64,000 nucleotides of DNA, from assembly GCA_052386675.1 (NCBI GenBank), contig JBQTJX010000029.1, forward strand, positions 1 through 64,000, in the 5' to 3' direction. The notes beneath the pieces were generated by a model, which was given only the letters and a program-made list of their open reading frames with translations, had not been told where the DNA came from and did no database searches. The stretch comes from RBG-16-66-20 sp052386675 (GTDB taxonomy: Bacteria; Pseudomonadota; Gammaproteobacteria; Burkholderiales; SG8-39). This document shows positions 33,753 to 43,321 of this stretch, in pieces. The position numbers and the translations under genes were made by a program. How positions within the stretch are numbered: position 1 is the stretch's first letter; each line of letters begins with the position of its first letter.

Positions 33753-34907
33753 TTGGATTTCCGCTTTACCCCCGAGCAGGACGCGTTCCGCGACGCCGTG
33801 AGGCGCTTCGCGGCGAAGCACCTCGCCCCCGGCGCGCTCGGGCGCGCGCACTCGCCCGAATACCCGTGGGACGTGGCCCGGCAGATGGCCGGCCAGGGAC
33901 TGCTCGGCATCACCCTCCCGGAGGCCGACGGAGGACAGGGCGGCTCGCTCATGGACGCGGTGATCGCGATCGAGGAAGCCGCGGCCGCCTGTCCGCGCAG
34001 CGCGGACGTCATCCAGGCGGGCAATTTCGGCCCGATCCGGGTGCTGGCCGAGTACGGCACGCCGGCGCAGAAGGCGAGGTTCCTGGGCCGCCTGCTGGCG
34101 GGCGAGGCGGTGATCTCGGTGGGCATGACCGAGCCCGAGGCGGGCTCCGCGGTGACCGACCTCGCGACCACCGCGACGCCCGACGGCGAGGGCTTCCGCA
34201 TCAACGGCAGCAAGGTGTTCACTACCCATTCGGCCTACGCCGCGGTGTACCTGGCCTACGTGCGCTTCGGGCCGGGCGTGGGCGGCATCGGCTCGGTGCT
34301 CATCGACACCGCTGCGCCCGGCGTGCGCTTCGGCGCGCGCTCGAAGTTCATGTCGGGCGAGGACTGGGCGCAGGTCTACTTCGAGGACGTGTTCGTGCCC
34401 GCGGACATGGTGGTGCTGAAAGAGGGCGGATTCAAGAAGCAGATGGCCGGGTTCAACATCGAGCGCCTGGGCAACACCGCGCGCTCGCTGGCGCTGGGCC
34501 GCTATGCATTCGAGCAGGCGCGCGCCTGGGCGCTGCAGCGCAAGCAGTTCGGGCGCCTGCTGTGCGAATTCCAGGGCCTGCAGTGGAAGTTCGCGGAGAT
34601 GAAGGTGAAACTCGACGCGGGGCAGCTATTGCTCTATCGGGCGGCGTCGAACGCCGACTCGGGATTGCCCTCGGCCGAGGAGACCGCCATCGCCAAGGCC
34701 TTCTGCAACCAGGCCGGGTTCGAGGTCGCCAACGAGGCCCTGCAGGTGATGGGCGGCATGGGCTACAGCCAGGAGTCGCTGGTGGAGTACTGCGTGCGCC
34801 GCTGCCGGGGCTGGATGATCGCCGGCGGTTCCATCGAGATCTTGAAAAACCGGATCGCCGAGGGCATATTCGAGCGCAGTTTTTCACAGCGGCCCGGCCG
34901 TGATTGA
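33753..34907 (+). CDS. Acyl-CoA dehydrogenase family protein
   Basis: A 384-residue flavoprotein with complete ACAD domains: N-terminal helices (EQDAFRDAVRRFAAKHL), a middle beta domain (SVGMTEPEAGSAVTDL), and a C-terminal helical domain (RKQFGRLLCEFQGLQWKFAEM, QVMGGMGYSQES). The segment AGGSIEILKNRIAEGIF corresponds to the catalytic-glutamate region. It introduces a double bond alpha-beta to a CoA thioester and passes electrons to ETF. TTG at 33753 is the best start, just before DFRFTPEQ. The next small gene begins inside its last codons (GTG at 34900), so translation is linked. Confidence 0.9.
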   Translation: MDFRFTPEQDAFRDAVRRFAAKHLAPGALGRAHSPEYPWDVARQMAGQGLLGITLPEADGGQGGSLMDAVIAIEEAAAACPRSADVIQAGNFGPIRVLAEYGTPAQKARFLGRLLAGEAVISVGMTEPEAGSAVTDLATTATPDGEGFRINGSKVFTTHSAYAAVYLAYVRFGPGVGGIGSVLIDTAAPGVRFGARSKFMSGEDWAQVYFEDVFVPADMVVLKEGGFKKQMAGFNIERLGNTARSLALGRYAFEQARAWALQRKQFGRLLCEFQGLQWKFAEMKVKLDAGQLLLYRAASNADSGLPSAEETAIAKAFCNQAGFEVANEALQVMGGMGYSQESLVEYCVRRCRGWMIAGGSIEILKNRIAEGIFERSFSQRPGRD

Positions 34908-35262
34908 ACGATTGCCCGAACTGGTGAACGCCGACCCCGCCATCGTGCGCTGGGGCCGGCACATGAACGAGACCTTCCTCGTCGAGGTAGGCGAGGCGCA
35001 GTACCTGCTTACGGTGCGCGCCGGCCGCATCGAATCGGTGGAGAAGGGTCCCCTCGTGATGCGTGCCTGGTCCTTCGCCATCCGCGCCAGCCGGGAATCG
35101 TGGGGCCGGTTCTGGCGCAAGCTGCCCGAGCCGGGCTGGAACGACCTGTTCGCGCTGTTGCGGCGCGGCGACGTGCGCTTCGAGGGTGACCAGCGGGTGC
35201 TGATGGCCTACCTGCTGTATCTCAAGCTCGTGCTGGCCACGCCAAGGAAGCTGGCGCCATGA
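34900..35262 (+). CDS. Small SCP2/sterol-carrier-like protein
   Basis: A 120-residue soluble protein starting with GTG eight bases before the acyl-CoA dehydrogenase stop. The pattern (strand FLVEVGEAQYLLTVRAGRIESV, a tryptophan-rich middle WSFAIRASRESWGRFWRKLPEPGWNDLF, then LLRRGDVRFEGDQRVLMAYLLYLKLVLA) is like SCP2-type lipid or acyl-CoA carrier domains, notably the late 'GDVRFEGD' turn. The ATGA overlap with the hydrolase places it firmly in the operon. It could shuttle a hydrophobic acyl-CoA between enzymes; that is inference. No catalytic motif is visible. Confidence 0.6.
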   Translation: MIERLPELVNADPAIVRWGRHMNETFLVEVGEAQYLLTVRAGRIESVEKGPLVMRAWSFAIRASRESWGRFWRKLPEPGWNDLFALLRRGDVRFEGDQRVLMAYLLYLKLVLATPRKLAP

Positions 35263-36113
35263 CCGCCCGCATCGAACCGGTTGTCGGCCGCTACATCCAC
35301 CTCCAGCTGGAGGGCAAGCCGCATCGCCTCTACTTCGAGGAATCGGGGCAGGGGATACCACTCCTGTGCCTGCACACCGCAGGGTCGGACGGGCGCCAGT
35401 TCCGCGCCGTGCTGAACGATCCGGTGATCACGAAGCACTACCGCGTCGTCGCCTTCGACATGCCCTGGCACGGCAAGTCCTCGCCGCCCGCGGGCTGGGA
35501 GAAGGGCGACTACGAGCTCACCACCACCCGCTACACCGACATGATCATGACGGTGGCGCGCGAGCTGGACCTGCAGCACCCTGTCGTCATGGGCTGCTCC
35601 ATCGGCGGGCGCATCGTGCTCGACCTCGCTTTCAAGCATGCGCGCGAGTTGCGCGCCCTGGTCGGGCTGCAATCGTCAGCGCATGGCAACCGCTACTACG
35701 ATCCGTACTGGCTGAACCACGCCGAGGTGCACGGCGGCCAGGCCTGCGGCGCGGTCGCCTACGGCCTGATGTCGCCGCTCAGCCCCGAGGCCGAGCGCTG
35801 GGAAACGGTGTGGCACTACATGCAGGGCGGGCCCGGCGTGTTCTCCGGCGACCTGCACTTCTACCAGGTGGAGGGCGACATCCGGGCGCGCCTGGGCGAG
35901 ATCGACACGGCGGTGTGCCCGCTTTACCTGCTCACCGGCGAGTACGACTACTCGGCCTCGCCGGCGGATACGCAGGCGGCGGCGGCGAGAATCAAGGGTG
36001 CGCAGGTCACCATCATGAAGGGCCTCGGGCATTTCCCGATGAGCGAGAACCCGGAAGCTTTCCTCGGCTACCTCCGGCCGGTGCTGGAGGCCATCCGCGC
36101 GAACGGATCATGA
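35259..36113 (+). CDS. Alpha/beta hydrolase
   Basis: A 284-residue alpha/beta-fold hydrolase. The nucleophile is S114 in GCSIGG, with LHTAGSDGRQF forming the oxyanion region; the acid is probably the Asp in TGEYDYS and the base the His in GLGHFPMSENP. The organisation resembles carbon-carbon or enol-ester hydrolases of aromatic pathways as well as simple esterases. ATGA overlaps on both sides (small SCP2-like gene upstream, TfpX-like gene downstream) make it part of the 28902-36853 unit. The substrate is unknown. Confidence 0.87.
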   Translation: MTARIEPVVGRYIHLQLEGKPHRLYFEESGQGIPLLCLHTAGSDGRQFRAVLNDPVITKHYRVVAFDMPWHGKSSPPAGWEKGDYELTTTRYTDMIMTVARELDLQHPVVMGCSIGGRIVLDLAFKHARELRALVGLQSSAHGNRYYDPYWLNHAEVHGGQACGAVAYGLMSPLSPEAERWETVWHYMQGGPGVFSGDLHFYQVEGDIRARLGEIDTAVCPLYLLTGEYDYSASPADTQAAAARIKGAQVTIMKGLGHFPMSENPEAFLGYLRPVLEAIRANGS

Positions 36114-36853
36114 GCCGCTGGAAGGCGTCAGGGCTGCATCTGCTGATCAGCGCCGGCGTCGCCGTCGCGGCGCTCGCCGGCATGCTGCTGGTCTGGTACC
36201 CGTGGCCGCTGTTCGAGGCTGCCGGCGGCAACGAGCTGGTGATGATCCTGACCGCGGTGGACATCGTCATCGGCCCGCTGCTGACGCTGGCGGTGTTCAA
36301 GTCGGGCAAATGGGGCCTCAAGTTCGACCTCGTGGTGATCGCGGTCCTGCAGGTGTGCGCGCTTGCCTACGGCGGCTACGTGGTGTACCTGGCGCGTCCG
36401 GCGTACATCGTCTTCGTCAAGGACCGCTTCGAGGTGGCCGCCGCCGCGGACATCGCCCCCGAGTCGCTGGCGGAGGCGCGCGATCCGAAGTATCGCAGCC
36501 TGCCGGTGCTGGGTCCCGAGCTGGTGGCGGCGGACTTCCCGGAGGATCCGAAGGAGCGCCAGAAGCTCATCGACATGGCGCTGTCCGGGCTCGACCTGCA
36601 CAACTTCCCGAAGTTCTTCCATCCCTACGAGTCGCGCCGGCAGGCGGTGCTGGAGAAGGCGCAGACGCTGGAGGCCTTCAGCAAGGCCGAGCCCGCGTAC
36701 GGGCGCGTGGTCGCCGACTACCTGGCGGACTCGGGCCGCAAAGCCGGGGACTATCGCTACCTGCTGCTGCGCGCGCGGCGGGCCTGGGTGGCGGTGCTGG
36801 TGGATCCGAAGACCGCCGAGCCGGTGAAGATGCTGATCGTCGAGAAGATCTAG
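36110..36853 (+). CDS. TfpX/TfpZ-family type IV pilin accessory-like membrane protein
   Basis: A 247-residue protein with three predicted membrane helices in the first 95 residues (LLISAGVAVAALAGMLLVWY; MILTAVDIVIGPLLTLAVF; FDLVVIAVLQVCALAYGGYVVYLA) and a periplasmic domain. WYPWPLFEAAGG, VDIVIGPLLTL and ARPAYIVFVKDRFEV are features of TfpX/TfpZ proteins associated with pilin modification or stability. No pilin or other pilus gene is near; it is instead ATGA-coupled to a hydrolase in a catabolic operon. The stop is shared with the convergent permease (CTAG). The role here is unclear. Confidence 0.8.
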   Translation: MSRWKASGLHLLISAGVAVAALAGMLLVWYPWPLFEAAGGNELVMILTAVDIVIGPLLTLAVFKSGKWGLKFDLVVIAVLQVCALAYGGYVVYLARPAYIVFVKDRFEVAAAADIAPESLAEARDPKYRSLPVLGPELVAADFPEDPKERQKLIDMALSGLDLHNFPKFFHPYESRRQAVLEKAQTLEAFSKAEPAYGRVVADYLADSGRKAGDYRYLLLRARRAWVAVLVDPKTAEPVKMLIVEKI

Positions 36854-37701
36854 GCTGGATCGGGCCGGCGCTTCTCGAGCGCCAGTGCGAGGCTCTCGTT
36901 GGCGGCCAGCGCGGCGAGCACGATCATCCCGCCGGTAAGCGCGGTCGGACCAGGATGCTCGCCATAGGCCAGCCACACCCACAGCGGCCCCAGCACCACT
37001 TCCAGCAGCGACAGCAATCCGATTTCCGCCGCGGACAGCCGCAGCAGGACGATGCGGACCAGCAGGATGCAGGGCAGCGCGAGCTGGAAAACCGCCAGCG
37101 TGCCGAACAGCATCAGGTCGCGGCTGGTGGCGGTGAAGGGCGCCGCCAGCGGAAGCGCGAGCAGCATCGAGATCACGCCGCCCACCAGCAGCGCCGGCAC
37201 CAGGTCGACGCGGCCGCGGCCCCATTTGACGGCGATGGTGTTGACGGCGGCCGCCACCGGCACCACCAGCGCGATCAGGCTGCCGGCGAGGTTCCCGGAG
37301 CCGAAGGCGTCGTGGAACATGACCCCGACGCCGGCCGCGGCCGCGGCCATCGCGATCCAGGTGCGCAGCGCGACCCGCTCGCGCAGGAACATCCAGCCCG
37401 CGATCGCGGCGCAGAACGGCAGCACGCCCATCAGGATGAGGGCGTTGGCCACCGTGGTGCGGCTGAGCGCCAGCATGAAGCAGGTGAACATCGCCGCCCA
37501 GGCGAGGCTGGAGACCGCGCCCGGCCAGCCCATTCCCAGCACCCGGTTGAGCGCGTCGGCGCGATGCTGCGCCACCAGCACCCCGCCCACCACCAGGCAC
37601 AGGAAGAGCGAGCGCCAGAAGTTCGTCTCCCAGCCGTTGGTGACCGTGGTCGCGCGCGTCAGCAACCCCGCCGTGCTCCAGAGGAAGGTGCACAGGACCA
37701 T
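36850..37701 (-). CDS. EamA/DMT-superfamily permease
   Basis: A 283-residue membrane protein of two EamA repeats with about ten hydrophobic segments. Family cues are WSTAGLLTRA, WRSLFLCLVVGG, the DAF..GNLAGSLIALVVPV block and EVVLGPLWVWLAYGEHP. ATG at 37701 cuts into the first helix; upstream in-frame codons (KYGIAV) fit the family better, but only a CTG at 37737 is available before the reading frame runs into an 8-C tract after the beta-propeller stop. The real start is therefore uncertain. Substrate unknown. Same strand as, and 43 bases after, the beta-propeller gene. Confidence 0.83.
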   Translation of the reverse strand: MVLCTFLWSTAGLLTRATTVTNGWETNFWRSLFLCLVVGGVLVAQHRADALNRVLGMGWPGAVSSLAWAAMFTCFMLALSRTTVANALILMGVLPFCAAIAGWMFLRERVALRTWIAMAAAAAGVGVMFHDAFGSGNLAGSLIALVVPVAAAVNTIAVKWGRGRVDLVPALLVGGVISMLLALPLAAPFTATSRDLMLFGTLAVFQLALPCILLVRIVLLRLSAAEIGLLSLLEVVLGPLWVWLAYGEHPGPTALTGGMIVLAALAANESLALALEKRRPDPA

Positions 37702-37744
37702 GACGGCAATGCCGTACTTGTGGCGCGCGGTGTCCAGGGGGGGG

Positions 37745-39643
<1,899 letters not shown>

Positions 39644-39729
39644 GGGCTTGCCTCCGTTCAGTGCCGGGCCCGGAAGGGGCCCCTGCAGCATGGAACGGTG
39701 CGGATGCGGAAAAGGGTTAAGCCGCCGGG

Positions 39730-40632
39730 CTAAGCCAGCGCGTCCTTCAGCTTGTCCTCGGAAACCTTCACCGACACCCCCGCGCGCTCCTCCTGCAGCG
39801 TCATGGCGACGCGGCAATCGCGGTCCTGCCAGCCCCGCGCCATGCCCTCGGCGAGTTCGGCGAGCGCGTGCTCGCCCGCCTTCATCGGCACGCCCACCGA
39901 CTTTCCCAGCTGCACCGCGAGGCTGACGTCCTTGTGCGCCAGCTTGAGCGCGAAGGCGGGCGGGTCGTATTTCCCGGGCAGGAACTGGTCCACCAGCCGG
40001 TCGAAGGTGCGCGCGCGGCCGGTGGCGCCCTGGCGCAGCGCGCGCAACAGCGCGACCGGCTCGACGCCGGCCTTGACCCCGAGCGTGAAAGCCTCTGCGA
40101 GCGCGGTCTGCACCATGAAGCTGGAGACATTGTGGGCGAGCTTCGCGACCGTTCCCGCGCCGGCCTCGCCGACGTAGAACGGCTGGTCGCCGATGGCCTT
40201 GATCACCGGCAGGTAGCGCTCGTACGTGGCGCGGTCGCCGCCAATCATGACCGCCAGCCGGCCCGACTGCGCGCCCTTCGGCCCGCCGCTGACAGGGGCG
40301 TCAAGGAACTGCACGCCCTTCTGCGCGCAAATGCCATGGATCTTCCGCACCATGTCAGGGGAGTTGGTGCTGAGGTCGAACCAGGCAGTGCCGGGCTTCG
40401 CCGTGGCGAGGATCTCCTTCGCCACCGCTTCCACGTCCGCCGGTCCGGGCACCGAGGTGAAGACGATGTCGGCTTCGGCCGCGACGTCGTCCGCCCACTG
40501 CGCGCCGGCGGCGATGAGCTCGTTCGCCGCTTCGCGCCGCAGGTCCTTCACCTTCAGGCTGTGGCCCGCCTTGAGAAGGTTCGCCGCCATGTGCCGGCCC
40601 ATGAGGCCCAGGCCGATGAATCCGATGTTCAT
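39730..40632 (-). CDS. NAD(P)-dependent beta-hydroxyacid dehydrogenase (HIBADH/tartronate-semialdehyde-reductase family)
   Basis: A 300-residue enzyme with GFIGLGLMGRHMAANLLKAG at the N-terminus, the canonical substrate loop DAPVSGGPKGAQSG, and a catalytic lysine in GTVAKLAHN. It is closer to classical family members than the paralogue at 32855-33742. It reduces or oxidises short beta-hydroxyacids with NAD(P). ATG at 40632 is chosen over upstream in-frame starts because the Rossmann strand begins there (MNIGFIG). It follows the carboxymuconolactone-decarboxylase-family gene by 28 bases and is probably co-transcribed with it and the Bug gene. Confidence 0.9.
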   Translation of the reverse strand: MNIGFIGLGLMGRHMAANLLKAGHSLKVKDLRREAANELIAAGAQWADDVAAEADIVFTSVPGPADVEAVAKEILATAKPGTAWFDLSTNSPDMVRKIHGICAQKGVQFLDAPVSGGPKGAQSGRLAVMIGGDRATYERYLPVIKAIGDQPFYVGEAGAGTVAKLAHNVSSFMVQTALAEAFTLGVKAGVEPVALLRALRQGATGRARTFDRLVDQFLPGKYDPPAFALKLAHKDVSLAVQLGKSVGVPMKAGEHALAELAEGMARGWQDRDCRVAMTLQEERAGVSVKVSEDKLKDALA

Positions 40633-40660
40633 CCGCGTTCCTCGCAGTTCAGCGCAGGCA

Positions 40661-40987
40661 TCATCCGCGCTCCTCATACACTTGCTTGGCAACCTGCGCG
40701 GCAGAAATGCCATTCGGCCATCCAGCGTAGAACGCGAGGTGGGTGCACATTTCCGAGATTTCCTCCCTGGTGACGCCGTTGTCCAGCGCGCGCCACAGGT
40801 GGCCCTTCAGCTGGTCGCGGTGGTTGAGCGCGATCAGCGCCGCGCAGGTAACAAGGCTGCGGTCGCGCAGGCTCATGCCCGGGCGCGCCCAGACGTCGCC
40901 GAACACCACCTTCTCGGTGAGCTCGGCCAGCTTGGGCACGATGTCCTTGACGGTGGCGATGGTGGCGGGCGGCTTCTTCGTCGTCAT
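40661..40987 (-). CDS. Carboxymuconolactone decarboxylase family protein
   Basis: A 108-residue small helical protein with the CMD signature: WARPGMSLRDRSLVTCAALIALN, LKGHLWRALDNGVTREEISEMCTHLAFYAGWP. It has the conserved His of CMD-type decarboxylases (HLAFYAGWPN) but not the CxxC of AhpD-type peroxidases; a lone C is in EMCTH. The length fits gamma-carboxymuconolactone decarboxylase (about 120), yet without other protocatechuate 3,4-cleavage genes the activity is unproven. It sits between a Bug protein and a beta-hydroxyacid dehydrogenase on the minus strand. Confidence 0.83.
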   Translation of the reverse strand: MTTKKPPATIATVKDIVPKLAELTEKVVFGDVWARPGMSLRDRSLVTCAALIALNHRDQLKGHLWRALDNGVTREEISEMCTHLAFYAGWPNGISAAQVAKQVYEERG

Positions 40988-41007
40988 GCGGATCCTTTGC
41001 GTTGTTT

Positions 41008-41961
41008 CTAGTTGGCGGTGGCGCCGGAAATCTTTACCACCTCGGCCCAGCGCACCAGTTCCTCCTGCACGATCCTGGAGAACTGCTCCGGGGTGTTGCC
41101 GACCGGGTTCGCGCCCTGCTCGAGCAGCTTCTTGCGGGTGTCGGCGTCCTTCGTGGCGCGGATGATGCCGTCGGCGACCTTCTGCACGATGTCCTTCGGC
41201 GTCGCCGCGGGGGCAAACACGCCGTACCAGACCACGACTTCGACGCCCTCGACGCCGGCTTCCTTCATGGTCGGGACCTCGGGCAGCTGCGGGTCGCGCG
41301 CCGGCGCGGCGATCGCCAGCGCGCGCAGCCGCCCGGTCTTGAGGTGGGCGTGGATGGAGGGGATGTTGGCGAAGGAGAAATCCACCTCCGAGGACATCAG
41401 CGCGGTCATGGACGGCGCGGTGCCCTTGTAGGGGATGTGGACGATGAATGTGCCGGTCTTCAGCTTGAACAGCTCCGCGGCCAGGTTTTGCGTGGTGCCG
41501 ACGCCCGCCGAGGAATAGTTGAGCCGGCCCGGATTGGCCTTCGCGTGCGCGACCAGCTCCTTGACGCTCGTCGCCGGCAGCTTGGCCGGCACCACCAGCA
41601 CGTTCGGGCTCTCGGAGAACACCGAGACGGGCGCGAAGTCGCGCGTCAGGACGAAGGGCAGGTTCTTGTACAGCGACTGGTTGATGGTGATCGCGCCGGT
41701 GTTGATGAGCAGCGTGTAGCCGTCCGGGGCGCTGCGGGCGACGAACTCGGTGGCGATGTTGGTGCCTGCGCCGGGCTTGTTCTCCACCACCACCTGCTGG
41801 CCGAGGTATTCGGACAGCCTGGGCGCGAGCAGGCGCGCATTGATGTCCACGCCGCCGCCGGGCGCAAAGCCCACCACCAGCCGGATCGGGCGCTGCGGCC
41901 AGGCCTGCGCGTGGGCGGCCAGGGTGCACAGCGAGAGCAGGAACGCGAGCGCAAGCTTCAT
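41008..41961 (-). CDS. Bug/TctC-family periplasmic solute-binding protein
   Basis: A 317-residue exported protein. The signal peptide ends at LAAHAQA, and the mature start WPQRPIRLVVGFAPGGGVDINARL is canonical for Bug proteins. VVVENKPGAGTNIATEFVARSAPDGYT and HIPYKGTAPSMTALMSSEVDFSF form the ligand pocket. It likely binds an organic acid metabolised by the adjacent CMD-family and dehydrogenase genes. It lies 26 bases after the MFS permease gene, suggesting that the permease and Bug protein belong to one unit although they use different mechanisms. Confidence 0.92.
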   Translation of the reverse strand: MKLALAFLLSLCTLAAHAQAWPQRPIRLVVGFAPGGGVDINARLLAPRLSEYLGQQVVVENKPGAGTNIATEFVARSAPDGYTLLINTGAITINQSLYKNLPFVLTRDFAPVSVFSESPNVLVVPAKLPATSVKELVAHAKANPGRLNYSSAGVGTTQNLAAELFKLKTGTFIVHIPYKGTAPSMTALMSSEVDFSFANIPSIHAHLKTGRLRALAIAAPARDPQLPEVPTMKEAGVEGVEVVVWYGVFAPAATPKDIVQKVADGIIRATKDADTRKKLLEQGANPVGNTPEQFSRIVQEELVRWAEVVKISGATAN

Positions 41962-41987
41962 CGGTGACTTCCTCCTGGGGCGCAAGC

Positions 41988-43235
41988 TTAACCCGTCGCG
42001 TCCGGGTTGGCGTCGGGCTTGGCGTCCTGGGCGGTCAGGTAGATCGCAAGGCCGAGCGCGAGCACCGCGGCGATGCTGCCGAAGGCCCATCGGTAGGCGA
42101 GTTCCCCGTGGGCGCCGCCACTGTCCTCGGGGAACGCGCCCACGATGGCGCCTGTCAGCACCGGCAGGCCCGCGAGGCCGATGACCTGCGCCAGGTTCAC
42201 CGTGGTGACGCCGCGGCCGGTGAGGTGCGGCGGAAAGAGGCTCGAGCCGTGGGCCACGATCACCACCGCATAGGAAGTGACGCCGCAGAACAGGACGAGG
42301 AGCGCCACCGCCGCCCACAGCGGCAAGGATGGTACCGAGGCCAGCGTCGCCAGCGTGGCGATGGTGCACAGGGCCCCCGGCACAACGATCCACTTGCGCG
42401 TGTTGAACACCCGGTCGAGCGGCCCGTAGGCGAGGATGCCCGCCAGCTGCGCCGCGGCCATGGCGAGGATGACGTTGCCGCGTGCGGGGCCGTCCAGGCC
42501 GTGCACGTCGGAGAGGTACGGGCCGGCCCAGAGGCCCATCACGGTGGCCATGCTGGCGTAGGCGAAGGTGTGGATCGCGAGCACCGGCGCGAGGCCCGGG
42601 GTGCGCCAGACCGCGAGCAGGCCGCGCGCCACGTCGCGCATGGACTCCGGCTTCATGTCCAGCGACAGCTGCGGCGCACGGTCCCGTACCAGAAGGAAAA
42701 ACAGGACGCCGGTCGCCGCAGTGGCGATCGCCATGCCGGCGAAGGACCAGCGCCAGCCCAGCGTCGCCGAGGCTACTGCGAGCGGCGTGGCGGCGAGGAA
42801 GATCCCCACCTGGCTGAAGGCGAACATGCGGCTGAGCATGGTGGAGAGCTTCGCGCCGGGATACCACCAGGAGCACAGCGTCACCGCGCCCATGAAGCTC
42901 GCGGCGCAGCCCAGGCCGAGCAGGAAGCGCGCTGCGATCAGCTCCTCCGCGCTCGCCGCCATCGCCTGCCAGATGGCGGCGACGAAGGCGACGGCGGTAA
43001 ACGCGGCCACGGTGCGCCGCGGGCCGAAGCGGTCGAACAGCATGCCCACCGGGATCTGCGCCAGCGCCATGGCGAGGAAGAAGGCGCCGTTGGCCGAGCC
43101 CAGCGCCTCGGGTGACAGCTCGAGGTCGCGCGACAGTTCGGGTGCAATGACCCCAAGGCATGAGCGATAGAACTGGCTCAGCGCGGTGACGGCCACGATG
43201 ACGGCCAGGGCCTCCCTTCCCATGGCGATGATCAT
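41988..43235 (-). CDS. MFS permease
   Basis: A 415-residue transporter with about twelve hydrophobic segments. The signature loop between helices 2 and 3 reads GMLFDRFGPRRTVA, and an early YRSCLGVIAPEL segment is typical of organic-anion/aromatic-acid symporters of the major facilitator superfamily. It opens the minus-strand operon (MFS-Bug-CMD-dehydrogenase) and so may import the same acid. It is divergent from the flavoprotein gene, with an 86-base region holding a REP-like hairpin. Confidence 0.87.
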   Translation of the reverse strand: MIIAMGREALAVIVAVTALSQFYRSCLGVIAPELSRDLELSPEALGSANGAFFLAMALAQIPVGMLFDRFGPRRTVAAFTAVAFVAAIWQAMAASAEELIAARFLLGLGCAASFMGAVTLCSWWYPGAKLSTMLSRMFAFSQVGIFLAATPLAVASATLGWRWSFAGMAIATAATGVLFFLLVRDRAPQLSLDMKPESMRDVARGLLAVWRTPGLAPVLAIHTFAYASMATVMGLWAGPYLSDVHGLDGPARGNVILAMAAAQLAGILAYGPLDRVFNTRKWIVVPGALCTIATLATLASVPSLPLWAAVALLVLFCGVTSYAVVIVAHGSSLFPPHLTGRGVTTVNLAQVIGLAGLPVLTGAIVGAFPEDSGGAHGELAYRWAFGSIAAVLALGLAIYLTAQDAKPDANPDATG

Positions 43236-43246
43236 AACCTCCGATA

Positions 43247-43291
43247 TCAGGGAATCAGGGACATACCCTCATTCTTCCCCTGAATATTTCC
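43247..43291. repeat. REP-like imperfect inverted repeat between divergent genes
   Basis: ggaatcaggg at 43251-43260 faces ccctgaatatttcc at 43278-43291, giving an imperfect hairpin, preceded by a second cagggaatc-type half unit. It shares aatcagggaca with the element at 44656-44680. The base composition is AT-richer than its surroundings. It resembles, from memory, the short REP-type palindromes with a GGGACAGACC core that are common in betaproteobacteria. It occupies most of the promoter region shared by the MFS and flavoprotein genes. Confidence 0.45.
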
Positions 43292-43321
43292 GGGGCGTCG
43301 CCGCGGGCGCTAGACTCGGCC

